From the NCBI GenBank assembly GCA_963849305.1, contig CAWKGV010000017.1, positions 1 through 33,936 of the forward strand: a stretch of 33,936 nt of DNA, in the 5' to 3' direction. The stretch's first letter is position 1. Each line of letters begins with the position of its first letter. This document shows, piece after piece, positions 14,131 through 23,800 of this stretch. Under the pieces are notes generated by a model. The model did no database searches. It saw nothing but the letters and a program-made list of their open reading frames with translations, and was not told the origin of the DNA. The stretch comes from CAWKGV01 sp963849305 (lineage in GTDB: Bacteria > Pseudomonadota > Alphaproteobacteria > Acetobacterales > Acetobacteraceae). Made by a program: the position numbers and the translations under genes.

Positions 14131-15981
14131 TCAAGCGCAACCGGGCGCTCCGGCCGGCTCACGCATCACCGATATGTCATCACGCGCGTGCTCCGATGCG
14201 GGGGGAGCGAACACCAGCACCTTGTCGCCGGCACCCGGCGCAGGCGGGCCGGCGTCCTCGACCGAGAACGGCGCCAGCGCTCCGCCGGCGCGAATCACGA
14301 CCAGCGACAACGGGCCAGGTGCCGCCGCCGTGGACGGGGCCTGCCCCGATCCGATTTCCGTCACCTCGAAGCGCCATCCTCGCTCGAAGCGGGTCTCGAA
14401 CATCGCGTGGCTCCAACTCGGCTCGCCCAACACCTTGCCGCGACTCTCCCGGCTAAGCCCCCGGCGCAGGTCGATCCGCCGGCCGGCGGGCGGGAGCTGA
14501 AAGACGCGTTGGTGACCGAACTCGGGGGCCAACCGCGCGCAAACCGCGCCGTTGTAGATATCATCCGGCGTGATGGCGAACAGATAGTCCACGGCGCGGC
14601 CTTCCAGTTCCTCCGCCCCGTGCTCGGACAGCAGTTCGGCTTGCAGCACCGGCAAGCGCCGGGCGCGTGCGGCATCGAGCGCCCCGGGGTAGACGTCAAC
14701 CAGCAACGTCGGCACATCCGCCGCGTTCAGCGCGGCGGCCATGTTCGTTCCCCACTCGGAGGCGCCAACCAGCACCAGCCCCGGCGCGTCGCCCAAGGTC
14801 AGTTTCAGCCGTCGCGCCAACGGCCGGAGGGTGAAACCGTGCAGGACCATCGTGGCCGCGATCAGCGCGAATACAGACGGCATGACCAGCGCGGCACTTT
14901 GGTATCCGGCTGATTCGAGGCGAAGCCCGGCGACACCGGCCACCGCCGCGGCCACGATGCCGCGCGGTGCGATCCAGGCGGCGAGCAGCCGTTCCTGCCG
15001 AGTGAGCCCGGTCCCGATGGTTGCCAACAGGATCGCGCCCGGACGCACCAGGAACAGCATCACCGCCGTCAGACCGAGCGCCGACCAAGACAGCTTTGCC
15101 AGGATGGCCCGGTCCAGGTCCGCCGTGAGCACGATGAACAGCGCCGAAACCAATAGGAGGACCAGCAATTCCTTGAACCGCCGCAGCTCCGCCAGGCCGG
15201 TCACGCGCATATTGGCCAGCGCCACACCGAAGATGGTCGCCGCCATCAGCCCGGAATCCATCATCACCAGGTTGGAGACGGCATAGACGCCAAGTGCCAG
15301 CGCGATCAGCGCCGGCGTCTTCAGACGCTCCTGCGCGAGATCCCGCTCAAACGCGAACCGGATCAATGCCGCTGCCCCAACTCCCAGCCCGATCGCGACC
15401 ACCACTCCACCAAAGATTTGAAGCGCCAGCGCGCCGGGGCGGCCAGAAGCGCCGTGACCGGCCAGGATCTCTAAGACCAATGCGGCCAGAATGGCCCCCA
15501 CCGGATCGTTGACGATTGCCTCCCACTTCAGGAAGGACGCCGCCCGGCGTTGCAGCCTGGTCTGACGCAGCAGCGGCAGCACCACGGTCGGGCCAGTCAC
15601 GACGGTAATGGCGCCGAACAGGATCGCCGGTCCCCAGGCCATCCCGCCGACGAAGTGCGCCGCCGCCGTGCCGAACACGCCGCTCACTGGCAATGCAAGG
15701 GCGGTCAGACGCAGCACGCCCTCGCCCGCTGCGCGCAGTTCGCGAAAATCGAGCACCAGGCCGCCTTCGAACACGACGATCGCGACGGCCAAGCCAATGA
15801 TCGGCCGTAGGGCCGATCCGAAGTCCCGCGACGGGTGCAAGATCTGCAACCCCGGTCCGACCGCAAGCCCGGCGGCGAACAGCAGCACGATGGCGGGCAA
15901 TCGGAGCCGCCAGGCGAGCCACTGGGCCAGCACGCCGGCCACGGCCACGCATAGCACGCCAATCGCCGCGCTCTGTTCCAT
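14131..15981 (-). CDS. CPA1-type cation/proton antiporter with C-terminal TrkA-N-like domain
   Basis: Membrane antiporter expected to exchange Na+ or K+ for protons. About twelve hydrophobic helices fill residues 1-400. KWEAIVNDPVGAILAALVLE (about 150-169) holds the Asn-Asp ion-binding pair typical of CPA1 exchangers, and GPAILFGAITVVTGPTVVLP (about 115-134) precedes it. The C-terminal part starts with GLVLVGASEWGTNMAAALNA (about 410-430), a Rossmann-like TrkA-N nucleotide-binding region that may gate transport, and ends in a small beta-rich TrkA-C-like domain. The start at 15981 has AAGGAG six bases upstream. It is 616 residues long and intact. It stands between rpsA and cmk, which are usually adjacent, and is co-directional with both, so it may be a lineage-specific insertion. 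Confidence 0.88.
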   Translation of the reverse strand: MEQSAAIGVLCVAVAGVLAQWLAWRLRLPAIVLLFAAGLAVGPGLQILHPSRDFGSALRPIIGLAVAIVVFEGGLVLDFRELRAAGEGVLRLTALALPVSGVFGTAAAHFVGGMAWGPAILFGAITVVTGPTVVLPLLRQTRLQRRAASFLKWEAIVNDPVGAILAALVLEILAGHGASGRPGALALQIFGGVVVAIGLGVGAAALIRFAFERDLAQERLKTPALIALALGVYAVSNLVMMDSGLMAATIFGVALANMRVTGLAELRRFKELLVLLLVSALFIVLTADLDRAILAKLSWSALGLTAVMLFLVRPGAILLATIGTGLTRQERLLAAWIAPRGIVAAAVAGVAGLRLESAGYQSAALVMPSVFALIAATMVLHGFTLRPLARRLKLTLGDAPGLVLVGASEWGTNMAAALNAADVPTLLVDVYPGALDAARARRLPVLQAELLSEHGAEELEGRAVDYLFAITPDDIYNGAVCARLAPEFGHQRVFQLPPAGRRIDLRRGLSRESRGKVLGEPSWSHAMFETRFERGWRFEVTEIGSGQAPSTAAAPGPLSLVVIRAGGALAPFSVEDAGPPAPGAGDKVLVFAPPASEHARDDISVMREPAGAPGCA

Positions 15982-16027
15982 TTCGCTCCTTCGCCCTGTG
16001 ACCGTGCGGCTCGCTAAAAAGCCGGGA

Positions 16028-16675
16028 TCAGGCCAGATGGAGCCTGGCGCGGACTTCCGCCAGGGCACGCGCGAAGGCTTGGTCAGGATCGAGCGCGGTC
16101 GTATCCAGCGACACCGCGTCCGCGGCCGGTCGCAACGGCGCGGCCGTTCGCGCGGCGTCCATCGCGTCGCGCGCCCGCAAGTCTTGGCGCACCAGCTCCA
16201 GGTTCGCGGGCGCGCCTCGCGCCTGGAGTTCGAGCCACCGTCGCCTGGCCCGCGCTTCCAAGCTTGCCGTGACAAACAGCTTCATCGGCGCGTTCGGAAA
16301 GATAACGGTCCCGATGTCGCGCCCGTCCAGCACCGCTCCCCGCTCAGCACCGAAGCTCCGCTGGAAGGAGAGCAGCGCGGTGCGCACGCCAGGCATCGCT
16401 GCAACCGCAGCCGAAGCAGCGTCCGCCTCTGGCCCCCGCAAGTCGGCGCGCGCCAGATCGGTGGGCCGCAACGCCCGCGCCGCCACCTCGGCGGCGAACG
16501 GGTCGGCCGGGTCGCCCTCCGCATCGAGCACGCACCGGCCCACCGCGCGATAGAGCAGGCCGGTATCGAGATGCGGCAGGTCGAGCGCCTCCGCGAGCCG
16601 GCGGGCGAGCGTGCCTTTCCCAGCCGCGGCCGGGCCGTCGATGGCGATGATCGGCTTGGCGCCAGCGAGTTTCAT
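16028..16675 (-). CDS. cmk: Cytidylate kinase
   Basis: Phosphorylates CMP and dCMP with ATP. The P-loop is in IIAIDGPAAAGKGTLARRLA (about 9-28). HLDTGLLYRAVG (about 35-46) binds the nucleotide, and VLDGRDIGTVIFPNAP (about 112-127) and ARRRWLELQARG (about 140) are family motifs. The length of 215 residues is normal. The start overlaps the aroA stop by ATGA (16672-16675), so the pair is translationally coupled. Start and family are both clear. Confidence 0.94.
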   Translation of the reverse strand: MKLAGAKPIIAIDGPAAAGKGTLARRLAEALDLPHLDTGLLYRAVGRCVLDAEGDPADPFAAEVAARALRPTDLARADLRGPEADAASAAVAAMPGVRTALLSFQRSFGAERGAVLDGRDIGTVIFPNAPMKLFVTASLEARARRRWLELQARGAPANLELVRQDLRARDAMDAARTAAPLRPAADAVSLDTTALDPDQAFARALAEVRARLHLA

Positions 16676-18024
16676 GCCGGCGCCAGCCGCGCCCCGGCCT
16701 CGGTCATGAGTTCGGCGAAGCCCGGGAAGCTCGTTTCGATGAAGCCGACGTCGTCCACCGCCACTCCCTGCTCGGTCGCCAGGCCGAGCACCAGCGCGCT
16801 CATCGCGATCCGGTGGTCCATATGCGTGGCCACCAGCGCCCCGCCGGGGGGCGGGCGGCCAGTGCCGTGGCCGTGCACGGTCAGCTCGTCGCCTTCCACC
16901 GCGACCCGCACCCCGTTCGCCACCAGCATCGCGGCGGTGGCGGCCAGGCGGTCGCTCTCCTTGACCCGCAATTCCTTCAGCCCGCGCATCCGGGTCACCC
17001 CCTCGGCGCAGGCGGCGGCGACCGCGAGGACGGGATATTCGTCGATCATGCTGGGGGCGCGCCGCGCCGGCACTTCCACCCCACGCAGCGCGCCGTGACG
17101 CACGAGCAGGTCGCCCACCGGCTCGCCGCCTTGCACGCGTCGGTTCTCGACCGCGATCTCGGCGCCCATTTCGGCGAGCGTCGTCAGCAGACCGATGCGC
17201 AGCGGATTGAGCCCAACGCCGCGGACGGTGATCGCCGAGCCCGGCACGAGCAGCGCGGCGACAATGGGGAACGCGGCAGAGGAGGGATCGCCGGGCACGA
17301 CAACATCGGCGGCACGCAGCTCGGGCTGGCCGTCGATCTCGATTGCGCGGCCTGCGCCCTCCTGGGTCACACGCACGCATGCGCCGAAATGACGGAGCAT
17401 GTTCTCGCTGTGATCGCGGGTCGCCTCCGGCTCCTCGACCCGGGTGACGCCAGGCGCGTTCAGCCCGGCAAACAGCACCGCCGATTTCACCTGTGCCGAG
17501 GGCACCGGCACGCGGTAATGCAGCGGCAGCGCCTCGCGCGCACCCTCGATCGCCATCGGCAGCCGACCGCCCTCGCGTCCGACGAAGCGCGCGCCGCAGG
17601 CCACCAGGGGATCGCTCACGCGCCGCATCGGCCGGCGCCGCAGGCTCGCATCGCCGGTCAGCACGGCGAACAGCGGATGGCTCGCCAGGATGCCGCACAG
17701 CAATCGCGCCGCGGTGCCGGAGTTGCCCATGTCGAGCACGTCCTCGGGCTCGACCAGCCCGCCGATGCCGCGTCCGGCGACGCGCCACTCGCCGGCACGA
17801 TCGCCACGCACCTCCGCGCCCAGCATCCGCATGGCGGCGGCGGTGCGCAGCACATCCTCGCCTTCCAGCAGGCCGGTGATGCGTGTCTCGCCGACCGCGA
17901 GCGCGCCAATCATCAAGGCTCGATGGCTGATCGACTTGTCGCCCGGCACGGCCAAATCGCCCGCGAGCCCATGTTCCGGGCGGCGTGAGACGAGGCCACG
18001 CGCCGGGGTCGAGTGCATGTTCAT
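16672..18024 (-). CDS. aroA: 3-phosphoshikimate 1-carboxyvinyltransferase (EPSP synthase)
   Basis: Sixth step of the shikimate pathway: joins phosphoenolpyruvate to shikimate-3-phosphate; the target of glyphosate in sensitive forms. VPGDKSISHRALMIGALAVG (about 26-45) has the GDKS form and general look of class II enzymes such as CP4. LDMGNSGTAARLLCG (about 99-113) is the phosphoenolpyruvate and glyphosate region. RPMRRVSDPL, SAQVKSAVLFAGLNAPGVTR, VPGDPSSAAFPIVAALLVPG, APSMIDEYPVLAVAAA and RMRGLKELRVKESDRLAATA follow in the expected order. The 450 residues are full length. No good ribosome site precedes the start; a short frame with repeats just upstream ends on the start codon (ATGA). Confidence 0.94.
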   Translation of the reverse strand: MNMHSTPARGLVSRRPEHGLAGDLAVPGDKSISHRALMIGALAVGETRITGLLEGEDVLRTAAAMRMLGAEVRGDRAGEWRVAGRGIGGLVEPEDVLDMGNSGTAARLLCGILASHPLFAVLTGDASLRRRPMRRVSDPLVACGARFVGREGGRLPMAIEGAREALPLHYRVPVPSAQVKSAVLFAGLNAPGVTRVEEPEATRDHSENMLRHFGACVRVTQEGAGRAIEIDGQPELRAADVVVPGDPSSAAFPIVAALLVPGSAITVRGVGLNPLRIGLLTTLAEMGAEIAVENRRVQGGEPVGDLLVRHGALRGVEVPARRAPSMIDEYPVLAVAAACAEGVTRMRGLKELRVKESDRLAATAAMLVANGVRVAVEGDELTVHGHGTGRPPPGGALVATHMDHRIAMSALVLGLATEQGVAVDDVGFIETSFPGFAELMTEAGARLAPA

Positions 18025-18071
18025 AAGGAAGCGCTTACCATATAAGTACGCGATAAGTACGCGCTTACCAT
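18021..18071 (-). promoter_or_regulatory. Repeated sequence and possible 16-codon leader peptide before aroA
   Basis: On the minus strand ATGGTAAGCGC occurs twice, 30 bp apart (plus-strand 18031-18041 and 18061-18071), enclosing two copies of GCGTACTTAT. The same stretch can be read as MVSAYLSRTYMVSASL with its TGA overlapping the aroA ATG. Either the repeats are binding sites for a regulator or the short frame couples translation to aroA. No ribosome site for the short frame was seen, so the peptide is speculative. Confidence 0.35.
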
Positions 18072-18096
18072 GCGGCGCGCGGGCTATGCCCGAGGC

Positions 18097-18879
18097 TTAG
18101 GTCAGGCGCTCGACGAAGAAGCGGATCACGCGCTCCAGCGCCTGCCGGGTTGGTTCACCGTCGCGGTCGATTAGATGCGTGGTCAGCACGCTGTGCACGG
18201 GCTTTGGCCCCTCGGGATTCGCCGCGCTGTCGGGCAGGACATGCGGCTCGAACGCGTCTCCCAAAGCGCTGGCAAGCGTGTCGAAGCGCGCCTGCTGACA
18301 GATCGGGTCGCCGGCGAAGCGCAACCCGATCACGGAAAGTCCCTCGGCCGCTCCGCGTGCGCGCACCGCCGCCAGCGTCTGCGGGCTGGCATGGATTGCA
18401 GCGGCCTTGCGCCGGGTGATCGGCAACGGCAGCGAGGGCTGCGACAGCACCGGAGCCAGCACCCACGGATCGAGCGCCAAGGTGAGCGCGAAGTTTCCGG
18501 TCAGGCACATCCCGATCGCGCCCAAGCCCTTGCCGCCGATCTCCTCGTGGGCGCGGCGCGCCAGCGCGCGCAGCCAGTCGGTGATCGGACTGGCGCGGTT
18601 CTCGGCCAAGACGGCGAACTCGCGGCCGATGCAGGCGCGCGCCATCTGCGCCGCGCCGTAGGGCACGCTCAACTCCTTGCCCGGGGTGCCGAACATGTGC
18701 GGCATGAACACGGTGAACCCGGCCCGCGCCACGTAGCGGGCGAAGCGCGCGACCTGCGGCGTGATGCCCGGTACCTCATGCATCACGACGACCGCCGGGC
18801 CGCTGCCCTGGCGATAGACGTCTCGGGTCGCGCCGTTCTGCGTGAACGGAAAGCGTGAGAAATCAGCCAGCGCATCCAT
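18097..18879 (-). CDS. Dienelactone hydrolase family protein
   Basis: Alpha/beta hydrolase with a cysteine nucleophile; the model enzyme opens dienelactones in chlorocatechol breakdown, but many relatives have other or unknown substrates. VVVMHEVPGITPQVARFARY (about 32-51) is the oxyanion region with HE, and GAIGMCLTGNFAL (about 121-133) has the Cys nucleophile in G-x-C-x-T-G. The acid and His would be in FAGDPIC (about 190) and PVHSVLTTHL (about 229). The start at 18879 (MDALADFSRF) was preferred to the frame's earlier codon at 18942, which would extend into the divergent gene's upstream region. It is upstream of aroA on the same strand with a 72-bp gap holding the repeats described above. 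Confidence 0.82.
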   Translation of the reverse strand: MDALADFSRFPFTQNGATRDVYRQGSGPAVVVMHEVPGITPQVARFARYVARAGFTVFMPHMFGTPGKELSVPYGAAQMARACIGREFAVLAENRASPITDWLRALARRAHEEIGGKGLGAIGMCLTGNFALTLALDPWVLAPVLSQPSLPLPITRRKAAAIHASPQTLAAVRARGAAEGLSVIGLRFAGDPICQQARFDTLASALGDAFEPHVLPDSAANPEGPKPVHSVLTTHLIDRDGEPTRQALERVIRFFVERLT

Positions 18880-19003
18880 GCGTTTTTTGCCCCGCCTATG
18901 CCGTCGTCTGCGCGCATTGACAGCCGAGCGGCCCAGTGGCATGGGCGCCGGCTCGCTCGCGCAGGCCGCGCGGCCGCTTCACCACCACGAGGCCCCATCC
19001 AGC

Positions 19004-19345
19004 ATGGCGAAACCTGAACTTGGCATCAAACGCATCTGCGTCGCTTGCAGCACGCGCTTCTATGATCTCGGCAAGTCGCCGGCGGTTTGCCCGAAATGCG
19101 GAACCGAGCAGCCGATCGAGCAGCCTCGCGTGCGCCGCCCCAGCGGCAATGTCGTGGCCGAGGACAAGCGCCCGAAGAAGCCGGTGCCCGTGCCTGGTGC
19201 CGAGGAGGCGGATGTGGAGGTCGAGGGCGTGGAGGACGAGGCCGAGGAAGACGTGCTGGAAGACACCGCCGACCTCGACGACGATGCCGACGCCATCGGC
19301 CCCGATATCGAAGTCGAGCCCGATACCGACGAAACGGAGCGCTAG
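19004..19345 (+). CDS. TIGR02300 / FYDLN-acid family protein
   Basis: A 113-residue protein of a family confined to alphaproteobacteria, function unknown. The start MAKPELGIKRICVACSTRFY is followed by DLGKSPAVCPKCGTEQP. The two CxxC pairs (about 13-16 and 29-32) make a zinc ribbon, and the FYDL motif gives the family its name. The rest is a very acidic, disordered tail ending in EVEPDTDETER. It is divergent from the hydrolase gene, and its stop overlaps the convergent YdcF-like gene by 4 bp. In relatives it sits next to aroA, cmk and rpsA, as nearly here. Confidence 0.9.
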   Translation: MAKPELGIKRICVACSTRFYDLGKSPAVCPKCGTEQPIEQPRVRRPSGNVVAEDKRPKKPVPVPGAEEADVEVEGVEDEAEEDVLEDTADLDDDADAIGPDIEVEPDTDETER

Positions 19346-19893
19346 ACCCGTCGGGTAAAGCGCAGAACCAGGATCAGCGCCGCGTCATAAGGCAGTGCCG
19401 GCACCTCCCTGAGCCACCAATAGCAGCGTGCGAGGAGCCCGCGCGCGGCGGGATGGGACGGTGCGGGGCAGGCATGGGCCGCCACGCCGGCCAAGCGCAG
19501 CAGCAGCACGCACCGGGGCAGGTGATAGGCGCTGCTCGCCGCATAGACATCCCCGTCCGCAGCTCGGTCGCGTAACAGGCGGACCACCGCGCGAACAGAC
19601 GAGAGCGTGTCCGTACCAGTATCTTCCAGGATGATGCGTTCGGGCGGCAGGCCGAGGTCTCGAAGCAGGCCGCCCATCACGGATGCTTCGGATGCTCCGT
19701 GCCGCCCGATGGCGCCTGTTGGAACAAAGATCGGGTCGCGAAATCCCCGGCCGAACGCCGCCGCCGTCTCGACCCGCTGGCACAGCGTTAAGCTGGGCCG
19801 GCCATCAGCGCGAACGGCGGCGCCAAATATGACGATGACCGGGCGCGCGCTTCGGGTCGCTTGGCGGCCGGACGTGGGCGACAGCAACGACAA
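19342..19893 (-). CDS. YdcF/ElyC/SanA family (DUF218) protein
   Basis: Probably an envelope-associated protein; E. coli relatives ElyC and SanA affect peptidoglycan and envelope permeability, with no settled enzyme activity. The DUF218 core is VIVIFGAAVRADGRPSLTLC (about 19-38), VPTGAIGRHGASEASVMGGL (about 57-76), PPERIILEDTGTDTLSSVRA (about 83-102) and YAASSAYHLPRCVLLLRLAG (about 117-136). No clear N-terminal membrane helix is present; a hydrophobic stretch near the end (ALPYDAALILVLRF) may associate with the membrane. The start codon at 19893 is TTG with AGG upstream, so the start is only moderately sure. Confidence 0.78.
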   Translation of the reverse strand: MSLLSPTSGRQATRSARPVIVIFGAAVRADGRPSLTLCQRVETAAAFGRGFRDPIFVPTGAIGRHGASEASVMGGLLRDLGLPPERIILEDTGTDTLSSVRAVVRLLRDRAADGDVYAASSAYHLPRCVLLLRLAGVAAHACPAPSHPAARGLLARCYWWLREVPALPYDAALILVLRFTRRV

Positions 19894-19950
19894 GTTCCCT
19901 GCCTCGCGTGGTCGGCGAGGCAGGGAGACCGAGCGCCGAGGGGCCGAGCC

Positions 19951-20433
19951 TCAGCCCAAGCCGAACTGCCGGGATGAGGCCCGATCGATCGCCTCGTCGA
20001 ACGCCGTCAAGACCTGACCATGGGTCGAGCGGTCGTTCATCTTCTCGATATCGTTGAAGCCACGTCCGTTGGCCACCGAGAGCAGCAGGTTGCTCGCGTC
20101 GCGTGGCGGCGTGCGTACACCCATTAAACGGGATGCGACGCGCAACGCGCCCACCGCGCAGCGGCGACCATCGATCGTTTCATAGCGGCCCTGGACCCAG
20201 TTCTCCTCGTCCGCGATCAGCGCCCGCGCGATCGTCAGAAGCTGGACGGTAGCGACCTCGGCTGGCATGCCGGGATCGGGCGAGAACGACCTGAGTGGCG
20301 GAAGAGCCGTGAGGCGGGGCAGGAACCACTTGGTCGCGGTCCTGACGCGCTCCCACACATTAGGCGAGTTGGGCGTTGCTGGCGCGGGGGGAACGAAAGT
20401 GGCGCCGGTAAACTCCCTTCCATCGAATGGCAT
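19951..20433 (-). CDS. DUF6197-like hypothetical protein
   Basis: A 160-residue protein. The C-terminal half resembles DUF6197 proteins as I remember them: LLTIARALIADEENWVQGRY (about 66-85), GRRCAVGALRVASRLMG (about 90-106), ANGRGFNDIEKMNDRSTHGQ (about 121-140) and LTAFDEAIDRA. That is the pattern of W, then CAxGAL, then FND, then D-A. The proline-rich N-terminus (1-60) is unlike the family core. No function is known. The start at 20433 has AGGAG eight bases upstream. It stands alone between the YdcF-like gene and the beta-helix gene, which is divergent. Confidence 0.65.
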   Translation of the reverse strand: MPFDGREFTGATFVPPAPATPNSPNVWERVRTATKWFLPRLTALPPLRSFSPDPGMPAEVATVQLLTIARALIADEENWVQGRYETIDGRRCAVGALRVASRLMGVRTPPRDASNLLLSVANGRGFNDIEKMNDRSTHGQVLTAFDEAIDRASSRQFGLG

Positions 20434-20830
20434 TTTCTTGGCTCCTGTCGGGGTATGCAGGCTCCTCTGGTAACGGCGGAACGTGAGCTTTGTTCGCCGC
20501 TCATGATTACGTGCTCAGCGACGTGACTCACGCGTCCCTCACCCGAGCCGGCAGGCGTGCGGGAGAGGAGAAGGCCAGCTTAGACCCGGCTTGGCCGGCG
20601 GGGCCACTGCTAGTTCGGCTCCGGTGTTCTGTTCCGAACAGACACATATTCGTGACCTCAGCGCGGAAGCAATTCGCCGTCTCAGCCTAAAGGCCGGTTT
20701 GGCGAGGAAATCCCCCGTTCCAGATCGGTCGCGCCGGTCGCGACCACACGCCGTTTCGAAGACGGGCATTAGCGTCTCGGTAACTCCTTCGGTGAGACAA
20801 ACAGAGAACATTCTCGCCAGGAGAGACGTC
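20434..20830. other. 397-bp gap between divergent genes with a 15-bp palindrome
   Basis: No credible gene. It contains TCTGTTC-C-GAACAGA (20628-20642), a perfect 7-1-7 inverted repeat, some 190 bp upstream of the beta-helix gene, which could be an operator. No clear -10/-35 pair was picked out, and no RNA gene was seen. Confidence 0.4.
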
Positions 20831-23800
20831 ATGACCGCTTCGGCATCGGACCCGCAGCCCGCCGGCCAGCTCGCCACGGCGGGGCTTCTGGCCGGACCTT
20901 ACATTCCGGCCATCCCGAGCGGGAGCGACATCCTGACCGTCGGAAAAGGAGAAATGTTCGCCACCCTCGGCGCGGCCATTGCGGCGTCTCATAACGGCGA
21001 CGTGATCGAGGTTCAGGCCGGCACCTACGTCAACGACTTCGCCGAGATCAGTACCAACATCAAGATTATCGGCGTCGGCGGGATGGTCAATCTGGTCGCG
21101 ACTGAGGCGCCGCCCAACGGCAAGGCGATCCTGGTCACCGATGCGAATGTCGAGATCGACAACGTCTCGTTCAGCGGCGTCACCGTTCCCGACGGCAACG
21201 GAGCGGGCATTCGCTATGAACAGGGCAATCTGGTGCTCGACAACGACTATTTCTTCGACAATCAGGATGGGCTGCTCTCCGCGCCCAACCAGACCGGCAC
21301 GATCACCATTAACCAGTGCGAATTCGCCAACAACGGGTCGGGCACCGGCCAGACGCACAATCTCTATGTCGGCGACATCGCTCAATTGACGGTGGAGAAC
21401 AGCTACTTCACCGGCGCCGTGGTCGGCCACGAGATCAAGAGCCGGGCGGCGAACACGCTGATCCTGGACAACGTCATCGCCGACGGCCCGACCGCCCCGA
21501 CCAGCTACAGCATCGACCTGCCCGACGGCGGCCAGGCCGTGATCCAGGGCAACTACATCGAGAAAGGGCCGAATGCCCAGAACGACACAATGATCCATTT
21601 CGGGGGCGAGGGGCTGCCCTATGCCGGCTCCTCCCTGGTGGTCACCGGCAATACCCTCGTCAACGACTTGCAGAACAGCAACGCCACCGGCCTCACCAAC
21701 GCAACCGGAAGCGTGGCGACGATCAGCAACAACGTCGTCGTTGGCCTAAGCGCAACCCAGCTAGCGCACGGACCCTATATCGCGACCGGGAACGTCGATG
21801 CGTCCGGGAAACCGATCGCCAACAGCAGCAGCACGTCGCTGGTGAACGGCGCGACGGCCATGGCCTTCACCGACAATGCCGCCCACACGGTGACAATGGG
21901 ATCCACGCTCACCGCGGTCGCGGGCGGGGCGGGTCTGCTCACGGTTTACGCGCCGGTCGGGCACGTCACCGTAATCGGAGGCCCAGGCGGCCTGCTGTTC
22001 ACCGATCAGACGCCCAGCGGCGGCGGCGACACGATCCAGACAAAGGCGGGATCTAACAACGTCCTGAACAACATCAGTGGCAAGGACGCCGTCAGTAGCT
22101 ATGGCGACGACATCATAAACCTCGGAAGCGGCGAGCCCACCGTCGCCATCGCCGGCTCCGCGACCGTCAATGGCGGCATGGGCAACTACACCCTGACCAT
22201 CACCGGCACCGCGAACGTCACGGACCAGGGCAGCAACCTGATCAATGTCAATCAGGGCGGCGTGCTGAACTTGAAGGAGTCAGACTTCGCCGAGGTGATC
22301 GAGACGCTCGGGACGGCAAACATCACCTACGACGGATCGAGTTCGGCGCAGACCGTGGCGGTCACGGGCGGAACCGCCGAGACGGTCACGCGGGCCAACG
22401 GCTTTCAAATCACCACCGGCTATCCTGGTGGCCCCGGCGCGAAGGTCGTTCTGACGAGCGGCGACAACACCGTGATCAGCCAAGGCAACGACACCATCAC
22501 CGCCGGCAGCGGCAACGACACCGTGCAGGTCGACGGCAACGCCTCGATCCAGGCCGGCACGGGCACGTTGACCGTTTATGGGCATGGCGGTTCGGCGGCG
22601 GTTTACGGGGGCACTGCCAGCCCCGCCAATGTTGCCTTCAACGGCGATAGCGGCCAGCTCATCAGGTTCGTGGGCGGCGCCCAGAACGACAATCTGACCA
22701 TCGAGCTCAGCTCCGTCTCCATCACCGGCGGCGCCGGGCATCTGGGCATCACCGCCGCCAACCCCGTCAATGTCACGGGGGGCTCGGGCGGTATTTCGTT
22801 GCAGGACACCGCCGGAGCAGACACGGTCAGCACGCTGGCGGGTGCGACCGACGCGATCGCGATCGCCGGGGGTCGAAATCGTCAGCAACGGGAAGGACAC
22901 CATCACGATCGGCGCGCCGAACGCCGGGAATATCTATGTGACCGCCAACGGCACCAGCGCGATCACCAAGACCGGCGGGACCGGGCAGATCACGCTCAAC
23001 GGCGCAGACAAATACACGAGCAAGGCGGGGTCGGACTACCTCACCATCGGTAGTGCAGCCAACGTCAGCGCGGCGACCTCGGACTACGTTTCGGCGACTG
23101 ACACCGGCGGCGCGATCGACCTGACCGAGACCACGGCGCAGGAGAGCGACCACGTCCGAATATCGGGCACAGCCACGGTCTCCACGTATGGCAACGGCTC
23201 GGGCATGACCATCGCCTCAGGCAAGTCCGCCGGCGCCAAGATCAGTCTCCTGGCCGGCAACGCGAAACTGACCTCCTATGGCGGCGATACCATCCAGGCG
23301 GGCGCCGGCTCGCTAAGCATGATTAGCAGCGGCAACGACCTCGTTATGGGAGGGGCGGGCAGCTTCCAGTATTCAGGGTCCAGCGGCAGCCTGAGATTTA
23401 TCGGCGGCTCGGGCGACGCGACGATCAGCAGCGGCGGGAGCAACACGCTGTTTGTCACCGCCGGCTCGGGGCGCACGGTGGTTATGGGCAGCGCGATGGG
23501 CCTCAATTTCGTCGCCGGCTCCGGGAGCGCCAGCGTGACCGACCGTGCCACCCAGGGCGTCAGCAAGATCCAGTTCGGCACCGGGAAAACAACGGCGACG
23601 GGCGGCTCGGCCGAGGACATCTATAGTTTCGTAAGCGGGGCCGGCGGCGGGACCGACACCATCACCAACTTCAAGCTGGGCAAGGACCAGCTCAGCTTCC
23701 AGGGCTTTGCCGGCAATCCAGTCGCCAGCGCAGCGGTGAACGGAGGTTCGGTCGGTATCCGACTGGTCGATGGCACCTCGATCGTGCTGTCCGGGATCAC

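Noticed and set aside
16028..17788. Apparent 586-residue fusion ending in cytidylate kinase
   Set aside because: Only the last 215 residues are kinase; the upstream part is an alternative frame of aroA, whose ATGA overlap gives the correct kinase start.
16813..17988. 391-codon plus-strand frame opposite aroA
   Set aside because: Composition (Ala/Arg/His-rich) and lack of any motif show a shadow of the aroA frame.
20628..20642. LexA/SOS box for the palindrome TCTGTTC-C-GAACAGA
   Set aside because: The alphaproteobacterial SOS box is GTTC-N7-GTTC; spacing and orientation here do not fit.
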